Shown: positions 27,796-36,668 of the stretch, one piece after another
How positions within the stretch are numbered: position 1 is the stretch's first letter
Layout of the letters: each line of letters opens with the position of its first letter
Source of the DNA: Paenarthrobacter sp. JL.01a
GTDB lineage: Bacteria > Actinomycetota > Actinomycetes > Actinomycetales > Micrococcaceae
Direction: 5' to 3'
Length of the DNA: 64,000 nt
NCBI RefSeq assembly: GCF_025452095.1
Contig: NZ_CP104877.1
Span: 3,658,001-3,722,000 of the forward strand
The notes under the pieces: generated by a model
Told to the model about the DNA's origin: nothing
Seen by the model: the letters and a program-made list of their open reading frames with translations, nothing else
The model's database searches: none
Position numbers and translations under genes: made by a program

Positions 27796-29124
27796 GTGGA
27801 GATCTCTGCGCAGAACGTCTGGATGATGTTGTCGGCGGCAATGGTGCTCTTCATGACCCCGGGCCTCGGCCTGTTCTACGGCGGCATGACCCGCGCCAAG
27901 GCAGCACTGAACATGATCATGATGAGCTTCATCTCGGCCGGCATCGTGGGCGTCGTGTGGGTCCTTTGGGGCTACTCGATGACCACCGGCGACGGCTTCC
28001 TGGGGCTCTTCGGCAATCCCTTCGCGCACTTCGGCCTGCAGGATCTCGTAGGCACCCCCGACCTCATCAAGGCCACCTTCGCTGCGACCTTCGCCATCAT
28101 CACTGTGGCACTCATCAGCGGAGCCATCGCCGACCGGGCCAAGTTCGGCGCCTGGGCGTTGTTCGTTCCGATCTGGATCACCGTTGTCTACTGCCCCTTG
28201 GCCTACATGGTGTGGGGCGGAGGCCTGATGAGCGCCGGCGGCGCCGTCACCGAAGTCTTCGGCCAAGTGATCGATTTCGCCGGTGGTGCAGTAGTTGAGG
28301 TCAGCTCGGGAACAGCCGCTTTCGTCCTCGCATTGATCGTGGGAAAGCGCCACGGATTCGCCAAGGACCCCAACCACCGCCCGCACAACGTCCCGTTCAT
28401 CATGATCGGCGCAGCAATCCTCTGGTTCGGCTGGTTCGGTTTCAACGGCGGCGCCGCGACCACCGCCGAACAGGCCGGCCTGATCTGGGTCAACACGCTG
28501 GTGACCCCGGCCGCGGCGATGCTCAGCTGGCTCGTCGTCGAGAAGATCCGGCATGGCCACCCGACCTCCCTGGGTGCGGCATCCGGCGTGGTTGCCGGCC
28601 TCGTGGCCATCACACCCTCCTGCGCCAACATCACCCCGCTGGCCGCAGTTGGCCTGGGCCTTGTAGCCGGAGCGGCTTGCGCAGTGTTCGTTGACCTGAA
28701 GTACAAGTTCGGCTTCGATGACTCCCTGGACGTGGTGGGCGTGCACTTCGGCGCGGGCGTTATCGGCACCCTTTCCCTCGGCTTCATCGCTACCCCTGTT
28801 GACGGGGTTGGCGGCGGCCTCTTCTACGGCGGGGGCCTGCAGCAGCTCATCGCGCAAACCGTAGCCGTGGTGATCACGATCGCACTGTCCGGCCTGGGCA
28901 CCCTGGTGATCGGCCGGATCATCAACAAGACCATCGGCTTCCGCGTTCCGCACGAGCACGAAATCACCGGCGTGGATCTCACCCAGCACGCCGAGTCCGC
29001 CTACGAGTTCGGCCTCACCGCGCACGGCCACTTCCGCCAGCAGCAGGCACACCTGTCGGCGTTGATCACGCGGAAGCCTGCCGCTTCCGAGCCCGTCGCA
29101 GCCAAGGAAGACAGCCTGGCCTGA
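27796..29124 (+). CDS. amt: Ammonium transporter Amt, Glu variant of the twin-His pair
   Basis: Ammonium uptake through the membrane as a trimer. The 442-residue protein starts with GTG after AGAAGGGAA and has 11 helices. Seen in the sequence: F99 in the external gate helix, ILWFGWFGFNGG with the second gate Phe, and the pore residue H317 in DVVGVHFGAG. The first pore His is replaced by Glu (E168 in DFAGGAVVEVSSG), as in fungal Mep1/Mep3. No glnK or glnD follows. It could recover ammonia lost from purine breakdown, but that is only positional inference. Confidence 0.93.
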   Translation: MEISAQNVWMMLSAAMVLFMTPGLGLFYGGMTRAKAALNMIMMSFISAGIVGVVWVLWGYSMTTGDGFLGLFGNPFAHFGLQDLVGTPDLIKATFAATFAIITVALISGAIADRAKFGAWALFVPIWITVVYCPLAYMVWGGGLMSAGGAVTEVFGQVIDFAGGAVVEVSSGTAAFVLALIVGKRHGFAKDPNHRPHNVPFIMIGAAILWFGWFGFNGGAATTAEQAGLIWVNTLVTPAAAMLSWLVVEKIRHGHPTSLGAASGVVAGLVAITPSCANITPLAAVGLGLVAGAACAVFVDLKYKFGFDDSLDVVGVHFGAGVIGTLSLGFIATPVDGVGGGLFYGGGLQQLIAQTVAVVITIALSGLGTLVIGRIINKTIGFRVPHEHEITGVDLTQHAESAYEFGLTAHGHFRQQQAHLSALITRKPAASEPVAAKEDSLA

Positions 29125-29141
29125 CGGCACCACGACCCAAA

Positions 29142-29183
29142 CAGCAGCCGACGGCGGGACTCGGGTTCCGCCGTCGACTGCTG
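29142..29183. terminator. Bidirectional hairpin between amt and DUF1992 gene
   Basis: Arms CAGCAGCCGACGGCGG (29142-29157) and CCGCCGTCGACTGCTG (29168-29183) pair apart from two mismatched bases. It lies between convergent genes. Confidence 0.75.
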
Positions 29184-29203
29184 TTGTGCGCGCCCCAGTT
29201 GGG

Positions 29204-29872
29204 TCAGCCGGAGCCGTTCCAGAGGCGCTGCCACCACGTGCGTTTGGTTTCCGTCACGGGTTCCGGTTCCGCTGGTGCTGAGGCGGCTCTGCGCTCCCTC
29301 CACCGCTGGACCTCGGAGTCCACCTCCCGGAGCTTTGTGATCACCGGAGGGCCGCCCTGCAACTGCCGTCTGGCTTCGATGACCCTCTTGTTGAAGTCTT
29401 CCAGGATATCCCGGACCTGTTTCTCGGTGTATTGCTGGTCCAGTTTTTCGTCGAGTTCGGCGTCTTCGATCCTCAGCAAAATGGCGGGAGGGCCGATCCC
29501 GCTCAGGCGTTCGCGTTGGATCAGGCCCTTGACCCACCAGTCGGGATCGTAGTGCTCGCCGAGCCCTGGAATCGGTTTGCCCGCGTATTTCAGGTTGTCG
29601 AACTTCCCTTGGTTCATGGCGTCGCGGATCAGGTATTCAACGCGGGCAGCGTCATCGACCTTCCGGCGTTTCTCGCGTTCCTCGGACTCCGCGGCTTCGA
29701 GCTCGGCGTCTTCCTGCGCGTTGCCGCCCCAGCCACGAACGGCACGAAGTTCCGCCCCGCGTTCGAGCCTCCGCCTGAAAGCGTTGTTCCCGTCATTCAC
29801 TCTGTGGGCCACCTCCTCGAACGGCAGCCCTCGTCTGCCGGAATTCGTGGTTCTACGTCCAGTATTCCGCAC
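29204..29872 (-). CDS. DUF1992 protein (DnaJ C28-type conserved domain)
   Basis: A 222-residue soluble, highly charged protein. The DUF1992 core is roughly residues 75-150: YLIRDAMNQGKFDNLKYAGKPIP, then PDWWVKGLIQRE, and a helical ERLSGIGPPAILLRIEDAELDEKL stretch. The domain is shared with eukaryotic DNAJC28; function is unknown. The first in-frame start is a GTG at 29872 with a poor ribosome site. A GTG at 29800 has GAGGAGG 11 bases upstream and may be the true start, which would not touch the conserved core. Confidence 0.8.
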   Translation of the reverse strand: MRNTGRRTTNSGRRGLPFEEVAHRVNDGNNAFRRRLERGAELRAVRGWGGNAQEDAELEAAESEEREKRRKVDDAARVEYLIRDAMNQGKFDNLKYAGKPIPGLGEHYDPDWWVKGLIQRERLSGIGPPAILLRIEDAELDEKLDQQYTEKQVRDILEDFNKRVIEARRQLQGGPPVITKLREVDSEVQRWRERRAASAPAEPEPVTETKRTWWQRLWNGSG

Positions 29873-29960
29873 CTTTCAATGGTTAATCCCGTACCCACGG
29901 AAGCGTCATCGAAACCACTGGGCGTAGCGTGTGCCGCCAGCACCGGCTTTGAAGCTGCAA

Positions 29961-29998
29961 CAGCCCCGACACACCGTGGCTACGGGGTGCCGGGGCTG
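29961..29998 (-). terminator. Terminator of the SulP-carbonic anhydrase gene
   Basis: Arms CAGCCCCGACACACCG (29961-29976) and CGGGGTGCCGGGGCTG (29983-29998) pair with two mismatches. It lies about 50 bases beyond the minus-strand stop at 30050. Confidence 0.7.
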
Positions 29999-30049
29999 CT
30001 TCGCGGCCCAAAGTGGGTGGTGGCGGGCCGGGGCTCGGCCGCGACTGAC

Positions 30050-32365
30050 TTAGCGGACGGCCATGCTCGGGTCCAACTGCTCGATTCCCTCGGGCGTTAC
30101 CAGGACCACCCGGGCCGTGCAGATGTCGTAGAACAGCCCCGTTGCCTGCACCTGCCCTGAAGCCAATGCGGGTCCAGTGACGGGATGCTCGGACAACTTG
30201 CCCAGCTGGATGGCCACGTTCACCATGCTCAGCTGATCCAGGCGGCTGAATCCCTCGGCTTCGGCGGCGCGCGCCACGGGATGGCCCGCCAGGAGTGCCT
30301 GGTAGCTGGGCCTTGCATGTTCGAGCCAGGTGTCAAAGCCGCGTCCCAATCCAGCATCCGAGCCTTCGGCATCAGCGATGACGGCTTTCATGGCACCGCA
30401 GTTGGAGTGGCCACACACAACGATCGAGTCCACGGACAAGGCCTTGACCGCAAAGGACAGCGTGGAGTCGATCGAGGCGTCGTGGTCGTCGCTGCACACC
30501 ACGTTGCCAATATTGCGGAGCGTCAGGAGATCGCCGGGGCCACTGCTGGTAATCAGGTTTGGATTAACCCGCGAATCAACGCAGGCCACGAACAAGGTGT
30601 CAGGATTCTGCCCCTCGGTGAGGTCCTGTACCAGGGGCCGGACCTTGTCTGCGTGGCGGCGATGGTACTTGTCGATGCCCAGGAGGATGGACCGCAGCGG
30701 CGGGTGAGGATCGCCGTCGTCGTTCCTCTGGTCTGCGGCGTCGGCAACCTGCCACGACGTGCGCGGCGGAAGCGGAAACTCGCGCGGTTCCTGGCGCTGC
30801 GGTGTGTTGTCCTCGGCATCGCTGAAGGCGGTGGTGCCGTGCTCTTCCACCACCACGGTGGCGCCGCTGTTCGCCTGCTGCTTCTCCCATGCCACCAAGG
30901 ATTCGCGGAAAGCGTGGTCGAGGTAATCGGCGTTGAGTTCCACTACGGCGTCCTGGCCTTCGGGCACCGAGTGCAGGACACGGTTGAGCCGGGGCAGCGC
31001 GAAGAAGCTGCACGAGCCGGCGATGGTCACCCGCCACGGCAGGCCAGTCCCGGCTGGGGCGTGCGCCTGGATCTGCGCACGGAGTACCCGCCACAGCACG
31101 CACAGCGCGGCCAGGGCCAAGCCAATAATGACCCCCTCCAGCAGATTCAGGACCACGACGCAGACCACGGTGACGGCATAGACCAGCAGATCACCGGTGC
31201 GAAGACTGGTGCGGATATCCGCCACCTTGATGAGCTTCGCGCCGATCACCAACAGCAAACCGGCCAGCACGGACAGCGGAATCAGCTGGATAAGCCCGGC
31301 GAACAACGCGGAAAACACCAGCACCCACACGCCGTGCAAGATGGCGGACGTCCGGCTCTTTGCACCGGCCTCGACGTTGGTGGCGCTGCGGACAATCACA
31401 CCGGTCACCGGCAGGCCCCCGAGCATGCCGGAGACCATGTTCGCCGAGCCTTGGCCGACGAGTTCGCGGTTGAGGTTTGTCCGGATCCCGCCATGCATCT
31501 TGTCGACGGCGACGGCGGAGAGCAGGGACTCGATGCTGGCAATCAGCGCCACGGTGATGACGGCCATGGCGGCGGCGCGCCAGTTGCCGTCGGGCAGGCT
31601 GGGGAGGGCGACGGCGTCGAAAATCGAACCGTTGAAGCTGATCCGCTCCACGCCTGGCGCCACCGCAACGGACAGCGCCGTGACGGCAACGACGGCGGCA
31701 AGCGGCCCTGGCACTTTTCGCACCGTGGCGGGAAGGAACTTCCAGGACAGCAGGATCGCGACGACGGCCAGCCCCAGCAGCGCCGAGTGCAGCTCGACGT
31801 TGGTGACGGCGGCGGGAAGCGCGGTGAGGTTTTCGACGGCGGACCCTGCGGCTTGCCCGCCGAGCAGCACATGGAGTTGCTGCAAAATGATGGTGATTCC
31901 GATGCCCGCGAGCATGGCCTTGACCACCACCGGCGACACTGCCAGCGCGGCCCGGCCGATACGGCTGACACCCATGAGCAACTGTACGACGCCGGCACCG
32001 ACCGTGATGGCGCACGTCACCTGCCAGCCGAACTCGGCAACCAGACCGGCAACGACGACGGTCAGACCCGCGGCTGGGCCGCTCACCTGCAGTGGGGAGC
32101 CGCCAAGGCTGCCGGCGACAATTCCGCCCACGGCCGCGGCGATAAGGCCGGCCATGATGGGCGCTCCGGAGGCGGCGGCGATACCCAGGGAGAGCGGGAG
32201 GGCTACGAGGAAGACCACCAACGATGCGGGGAGGTCGGCGCCGAGGTTGCTGAGGAAGCTGGGCTTTCCGGTGCTGGGCTTCTTGGGGCTGGGCCGGCCG
32301 GTTCCTTGGCCCGGCGGGCTGTGGGAGTCGGCGGGGATGGTGGCGGATTCGTTGGATTGAGGCAT
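30050..32365 (-). CDS. SulP anion transporter fused to beta-carbonic anhydrase
   Basis: A 771-residue fusion, probably a bicarbonate importer with its own carbonic anhydrase. After a polar tail come 11-12 membrane segments of the SulP/SLC26 family (ADLPASLVVFLVALPLSLGIA; NRELVGQGSANMVSGMLGGLPVTG), a STAS-like domain of about 90 residues, a polar linker, and then a complete beta-carbonic anhydrase (about residues 560-771) with zinc ligands in CVDSR and HSNC. The ATG at 32365 follows AGGAGA; the open frame extends 37 codons upstream without support. The transport substrate (bicarbonate rather than sulfate) is inferred from the fused enzyme. Confidence 0.9.
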   Translation of the reverse strand: MPQSNESATIPADSHSPPGQGTGRPSPKKPSTGKPSFLSNLGADLPASLVVFLVALPLSLGIAAASGAPIMAGLIAAAVGGIVAGSLGGSPLQVSGPAAGLTVVVAGLVAEFGWQVTCAITVGAGVVQLLMGVSRIGRAALAVSPVVVKAMLAGIGITIILQQLHVLLGGQAAGSAVENLTALPAAVTNVELHSALLGLAVVAILLSWKFLPATVRKVPGPLAAVVAVTALSVAVAPGVERISFNGSIFDAVALPSLPDGNWRAAAMAVITVALIASIESLLSAVAVDKMHGGIRTNLNRELVGQGSANMVSGMLGGLPVTGVIVRSATNVEAGAKSRTSAILHGVWVLVFSALFAGLIQLIPLSVLAGLLLVIGAKLIKVADIRTSLRTGDLLVYAVTVVCVVVLNLLEGVIIGLALAALCVLWRVLRAQIQAHAPAGTGLPWRVTIAGSCSFFALPRLNRVLHSVPEGQDAVVELNADYLDHAFRESLVAWEKQQANSGATVVVEEHGTTAFSDAEDNTPQRQEPREFPLPPRTSWQVADAADQRNDDGDPHPPLRSILLGIDKYHRRHADKVRPLVQDLTEGQNPDTLFVACVDSRVNPNLITSSGPGDLLTLRNIGNVVCSDDHDASIDSTLSFAVKALSVDSIVVCGHSNCGAMKAVIADAEGSDAGLGRGFDTWLEHARPSYQALLAGHPVARAAEAEGFSRLDQLSMVNVAIQLGKLSEHPVTGPALASGQVQATGLFYDICTARVVLVTPEGIEQLDPSMAVR

Positions 32366-32535
32366 TGGGTTCTCCTGGCTCGGAATCGGCTGACCCTTCC
32401 AAGCTACGGAATCTGTCATGACTAGTGACAAGTTGATGTGACGGGCATGACAAAAGTTGTGAAGATGCGGTGTCATGTGGCGACAAAGGGGAACTTTTGC
32501 AGGGGGTGGGCTCGTTGGGGGCGGTTGGCCTTCGA

Positions 32536-32562
32536 ACGACGGCGGGAACCTCCCGCCGTCGT
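32536..32562 (+). terminator. Intrinsic terminator with no gene in front of it
   Basis: Perfect 11-base stem ACGACGGCGGG (32536-32546) and CCCGCCGTCGT (32552-32562) followed by TTTCTTTTC on the plus strand. The gene to its left is transcribed the other way, so any transcript it ends must start within 32366-32535: a leader or a small RNA. The next gene begins 50 bases on. Confidence 0.65.
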
Positions 32563-32611
32563 TTCTTTTCGCCCGCAGCTAAACTAAGGGTCCTTAGAAT
32601 AGGCTGGGTCC

Positions 32612-33721
32612 ATGAGCGCACCCGACCCCCAGCCCGTACGCATCAGCTCGGTCCCTGTACAGCTCCAAGCCCTGGAGCCGCTGCTCCAGCAAGTGCGCGA
32701 TGCCGTGGGCAATGTTCCGGCGTTGCTCAGCATCGCAAAGGACATTGGGCAAACAGCTCCCATGCCCGGTGAAGGCAACACGGCCAAGCTGTGGGAACTC
32801 CTCTCCTCAGTGACGGCGGTGGATGTGGCCGCGGGGCGGGTCCTTGAGCCCCACTTGGATGCCCTCGCGATCCTGTCCCAGTCCGGCGCCGAAACCGACA
32901 CCGCGGGTGCTTGGGGGGTTTTCGCGGCCGAGGGTCCGGGGATGAAACTCGAAGCCAAGCGGACCGCAAACGGCAGCTTCGTTCTCAGCGGCTCCAAACC
33001 GTGGTGCTCGCTGGCCCAGTACTTGGACGGCGCCGTGATCACCGCGCACCTTCCGGACAACGGCGGGCGGGCCGCGTTCGCGGTGAACCTGAAGAACCCT
33101 GGCGTAGCGGCTGAGACGCCGGCCTGGACAAGCCGCGGCCTGCAGGAAATCCCCAGCGGCACAGTTAACTTCGACAACGTCCCCGCCACCCCCGTCGGCG
33201 GCGATGACTGGTACTTCAAGCGCCCCGGATTCGCGTGCGGCGGCATGGGAGTGGCCGCCTGCTGGCTCGGCGGGGCTGTCGCAGTAGCACGGGACTTCGC
33301 CGCGGCACTCACGAAAGCCGCAGCCAACGGCCGCGAACCGGACCAGATTGCGTTGGCCGCTTTGGGAGACATCGACCGCACCATCAGCGGAGTCATCGGC
33401 TACCTCGCCCAGACAGCCGAACGCATCGACGCCGGCGAGGCGTACGCCGTCGAGCTCGACGCCGAAGCCGATCCCGACGACGCCACCCGGGACAACCCGA
33501 GCCCCTGGAGCGACGCCCTGCGTGTCCGCGGAACTGTAGCCGCCGCCGTCGAGCGCGTCCAAACCCTGGTGACGCAGAACCTCGGCCCCGGCCCGCTGGC
33601 GTTCGACGAGGCATACGGAAAGCGCATGGCGGACCTGTCCCTGTACATCCGGCAGCATCACGCCATGCGCGACGATGCCCAGCTGGGCGCCTTGACGCTG
33701 AGAGGGGACCGCAGTTGGTGA
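32612..33721 (+). CDS. Acyl-CoA dehydrogenase-like flavoprotein
   Basis: A 369-residue protein with the acyl-CoA dehydrogenase layout: an N-terminal helical domain, a middle beta-domain (GAWGVFAAEGPGMKLEAKR, GSKPWCSLAQYLDGAVIT) and a C-terminal helical domain. It is shorter than classic members (about 380-400) and I cannot point to the catalytic Glu, so it may have a changed function. First gene of a coupled trio: its TGA overlaps the GTG of the PIG-L/methyltransferase gene. The substrate is probably a biosynthetic intermediate rather than a fatty acid. Confidence 0.82.
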   Translation: MSAPDPQPVRISSVPVQLQALEPLLQQVRDAVGNVPALLSIAKDIGQTAPMPGEGNTAKLWELLSSVTAVDVAAGRVLEPHLDALAILSQSGAETDTAGAWGVFAAEGPGMKLEAKRTANGSFVLSGSKPWCSLAQYLDGAVITAHLPDNGGRAAFAVNLKNPGVAAETPAWTSRGLQEIPSGTVNFDNVPATPVGGDDWYFKRPGFACGGMGVAACWLGGAVAVARDFAAALTKAAANGREPDQIALAALGDIDRTISGVIGYLAQTAERIDAGEAYAVELDAEADPDDATRDNPSPWSDALRVRGTVAAAVERVQTLVTQNLGPGPLAFDEAYGKRMADLSLYIRQHHAMRDDAQLGALTLRGDRSW

Positions 33722-35079
33722 CCTTCACGCACGCCGATGCCGGCACGTCCGAGGCCGATTGGGCTCGCAGCGGCGTCGCCGCCCTTCCTGAACTCCCCCT
33801 GGACCAGGATGAACTCGCGGGCATGACGTTCGTTGTGCTCGCCGCGCATCCGGACGACGAAACCCTCGGCGCCGGCGGCCTCGTCGCCAAACTGCACGCG
33901 GCGGGCGCGGACATCAGGTTCCTGCTTTGCACTGCCGGAGAGGCGTCCCACCCGGAATCGCCCACGACGACGGCGGAGCAGCTTGCCGCTGTCAGGCTCA
34001 CAGAGTTCGGCACGGCTGTGTCCGGGCTGGCTCCCAGCGCGGATTGGCGGTTTTTGGAACTGCCGGACGGACAACTGGCAGCCAATGCGGACCGGATCTC
34101 GGCCGTGTTGCGGGAGGTCATCGAGCTCTCATTGCGGCCGGCGGAAAACGTGACGATAGTGGCCCCTTACCGCTCCGACGGCCACACCGACCACGACACC
34201 CTTGGCTCGACAGCTGCGGAGGTTGCCAGCACCGGAGGCTACGGCCTGCTCGAGTACCCCATCTGGTACTGGCTGTGGGCGGGACCGGACGATGGAACGT
34301 GGCGGAACTGGGTCCGGGTACCCCTCTCGGCTGCGGAACGGGACGCGAAGGCCAAGGCCATGAGCACCCACGCCTCCCAAACGGAGCCCCTGTCCGCAGA
34401 GCCCGGCGATGAGACCCTGCTTTCAAGCACCTTCCTGGAACACTTCGGCAGGCCGTGGGAGACCTTTGCCTGGCAGCCATCGACGGTGGGCACCAACAGC
34501 GCCAAGGACGCGGAACGGATCTTCGATGAAGTCCATTCGAGGGAGGAGGACCCCTGGAGCTACACCACCAGCTGGTACGAACGCCGGAAACGGGCACTGA
34601 CCCTGGCCGCGCTGCCTCGGGAATCCTATGAATCAGGCTTGGAACTGGGCTGTTCCATCGGCACGCTGAGCCAGGAGCTCGCTGAGCGCTGCGAGTCATT
34701 CCTCGGCGTGGATGCCAGCAGCAAGGCCTTGGAGGAAGCCCGGAAACAATTCTCCGGACACTCTTCGGCCGCGTTTCGCCATCTCACTGTGCCTCGCGAA
34801 TGGCCTGAAGGTACCTTCGACCTGGTGGTGTTGTCCGAGACCGGCTACTACCTCTCACCGGAAGAACTCAACGAACTCCTTGCACGGATCCAAGCCTCCA
34901 CCCGTCCCGGAGGCACGCTGCTTCTGTGCCATTGGCGGCACCCGATCTCCGGCTGGCGGCTCGACGCGGAAGCGGTGCATGCGATGGCCCGGACCACGCT
35001 TCAGTGGCCAACACATGGGATTTACCGGGAGAAAGACTTCATCCTGGAGGTTCTCCTCGCCCCGGACACCGCGACATGA
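33718..35079 (+). CDS. PIG-L deacetylase fused to NodS-like methyltransferase
   Basis: A 453-residue two-domain enzyme. Residues about 35-260 are a PIG-L/LmbE zinc deacetylase (AAHPDDETLGAGG and the GHTDHDTLG pair), which removes acetyl groups from GlcNAc-type sugars. Residues about 280-453 are a class I SAM methyltransferase with motif I LELGCSIGTLSQELAERC and the acidic FLGVDAS, resembling NodS, which N-methylates a freed amino group on Nod-factor sugars. The start is GTG at 33718, overlapping the previous stop (GTGA), with GAGGGGA upstream. Fusion and neighbours suggest deacetylation followed by methylation of one amino sugar; this is inference. Confidence 0.85.
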   Translation: MTFTHADAGTSEADWARSGVAALPELPLDQDELAGMTFVVLAAHPDDETLGAGGLVAKLHAAGADIRFLLCTAGEASHPESPTTTAEQLAAVRLTEFGTAVSGLAPSADWRFLELPDGQLAANADRISAVLREVIELSLRPAENVTIVAPYRSDGHTDHDTLGSTAAEVASTGGYGLLEYPIWYWLWAGPDDGTWRNWVRVPLSAAERDAKAKAMSTHASQTEPLSAEPGDETLLSSTFLEHFGRPWETFAWQPSTVGTNSAKDAERIFDEVHSREEDPWSYTTSWYERRKRALTLAALPRESYESGLELGCSIGTLSQELAERCESFLGVDASSKALEEARKQFSGHSSAAFRHLTVPREWPEGTFDLVVLSETGYYLSPEELNELLARIQASTRPGGTLLLCHWRHPISGWRLDAEAVHAMARTTLQWPTHGIYREKDFILEVLLAPDTAT

Positions 35080-35837
35080 CAAACCCGGAATCGCAGGGCA
35101 TCCGGCAGTTGGCGGTCGTCGTGCCCGCCCACAACGAGGACCAGCACATCGGCAACGCGCTGGCAGCACTTGGAACGGCTGCGGATGCCCTGCAGCAGGC
35201 GCTACCGGAGATTCAGGTCAGCATCACCGTTGTCCTGGACAGCTGCACTGACCACTCGGCAGACATCACCGCTGCCTACGTGGCCGGCGATCCCCGATTC
35301 AGTGCAATGAACGTTGCGCTGCGCAGTACAGGGGCCAGTCGGCGTCTGGGTATCCGCGCAGCGCTGGAGTCGCTGGCCACACTGCCGTCGCAGCCAGATT
35401 CGCTGCAGGCACTTTGGCTCGCGAATACCGACGCCGACTCCACAGTCCCAGCGAACTGGTTGACCCGCCAGGTGGAGCTCGCCAACGACGGCGCCGATGC
35501 CATCCTGGGTTCCGTGGAACCTGACCCCAACGACCTGGACCCGTCAGTGTTGGGGCGATGGTTGCAACTGCACCCGTTCCGCGAGGACCACCAGCACATT
35601 TACGGCGCGAACCTGGGTGTCCGGGGCTCCACGTACCTGGCCGTCGGCGGCTTTCCCAAACTGCGGACCCACGAGGACCGCGTGCTGGTGGAGCGTCTTC
35701 GCGGCCGAGGATTCCGGGTGGTTGCCACCGACACTTTGCGGGTCCTGACATCCGGCCGCACTCACGCCCGCGCCCCTGAGGGCTTCGCGGCCTACCTTCG
35801 CGGGCTCGGGAGCGAACTCCCGGCGGCGACTGGCTAG
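35076..35837 (+). CDS. Family 2 glycosyltransferase
   Basis: A 253-residue soluble GT2: LAVVVPAHNEDQHIGNAL at the N-terminus, the DxD-like metal site in ANTDADSTVP, the acceptor-side loop GANLGVRGSTYLAVGGFP, and HEDRVLVERL as the catalytic-base region. Start ATG at 35076 overlaps the preceding stop (ATGA). Third gene of the trio; it would add a sugar to the product modified by the deacetylase/methyltransferase. It ends convergent to adk with a 4-base overlap of coding ends. Confidence 0.9.
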   Translation: MTNPESQGIRQLAVVVPAHNEDQHIGNALAALGTAADALQQALPEIQVSITVVLDSCTDHSADITAAYVAGDPRFSAMNVALRSTGASRRLGIRAALESLATLPSQPDSLQALWLANTDADSTVPANWLTRQVELANDGADAILGSVEPDPNDLDPSVLGRWLQLHPFREDHQHIYGANLGVRGSTYLAVGGFPKLRTHEDRVLVERLRGRGFRVVATDTLRVLTSGRTHARAPEGFAAYLRGLGSELPAATG

Positions 35838-36412
35838 GACGCCAACGCCTTTTCGACGGCGGCAATGGCGGCAGCCGTGATGTTTTCACGCTCGCCCGAT
35901 CCCTCAATCGTGAGCAAAATCCCCCGCTGCGCGTAAGCCGACAGCACTGCCTGTGTCTCATCCCGATACAGTTCCAAGCGCCGTTGGATGACATCTCCCG
36001 TGTCATCGCGGCGGCCCTGTTCCTTGGCACGCAGCAGCATACGGGCAACCAATTCTTCATCCGGAACTGTGAGCGCAAGGACGACTCCCAGAGCCTGTCC
36101 CCTCATGGCCAGCAACTCGTCCAAGGCCCCGATCTGCATCACCGTCCGGGGATAGCCATCCAGCAGGAAGCCATTGGCCGCGTCGACTTCCTCGAGCCGC
36201 TGTTTGAGCATGTTGGTGGTGACGTGGTCCGGCACGAACTCCCCGCGGTCCATGTAGGCGCCCGCTTCCAAACCGAGTCCGGTCCTCTCCCGGGCGTGGG
36301 CGCGGAACAGGTCCCCCGTTGAGATGGCCGGGACGCCGAAATGCTTGGCGATGTGGACCGCCTGGGTGCCTTTGCCGGAACCCGGAGGGCCCATGATGAT
36401 GATTCGCGCCAT
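35834..36412 (-). CDS. adk: Adenylate kinase, short form
   Basis: Interconverts ATP plus AMP with two ADP. The 192-residue protein has the P-loop GPPGSGKGTQ (residues 8-17), the AMP-binding FLLDGYPRTVMQ and the DDTGDVIQRRLELY region. The LID is the short type found in actinobacteria. The usual actinobacterial adk lies beside secY in the ribosomal cluster, so this isolated copy may be a second adenylate kinase or a related nucleoside monophosphate kinase. Confidence 0.88.
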   Translation of the reverse strand: MARIIIMGPPGSGKGTQAVHIAKHFGVPAISTGDLFRAHARERTGLGLEAGAYMDRGEFVPDHVTTNMLKQRLEEVDAANGFLLDGYPRTVMQIGALDELLAMRGQALGVVLALTVPDEELVARMLLRAKEQGRRDDTGDVIQRRLELYRDETQAVLSAYAQRGILLTIEGSGERENITAAAIAAVEKALAS

Positions 36413-36492
36413 GACACTGGTCCGTTTCGAGAGGCGGCCGGGGCTTTAACGATACGCCCGCAGCAGCGCGGCCGTCCCGGCGTCGTAAGTCC

Positions 36493-36592
36493 CGTGCCTT
36501 CCCGACCCTCTTTGCCGCGCCTTGAAGCGATAAGCAGCCGGTATGGGTTGATTTTCCCGCAGCGTCGCCCGAAAGAGGGTCGGGAAGGCACG
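36493..36592. repeat. Dispersed palindrome family B, copy 1
   Basis: Perfect 21-base arms (36493-36513 and 36572-36592; core CTTCCCGACCCTCTTT) separated by 58 bases that show their own weak symmetry. It lies in the divergent promoter region between adk and the acidic small protein. Related copies are at 37054-37124 and 46253-46361. Confidence 0.8.
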
Positions 36593-36668
36593 CCCGGCCT
36601 CTGGCCCGCGGCTCCAAATCCCGATATTGTAAGGATGCTGATCAATTGGATGCAGCGAGGAGGACACC

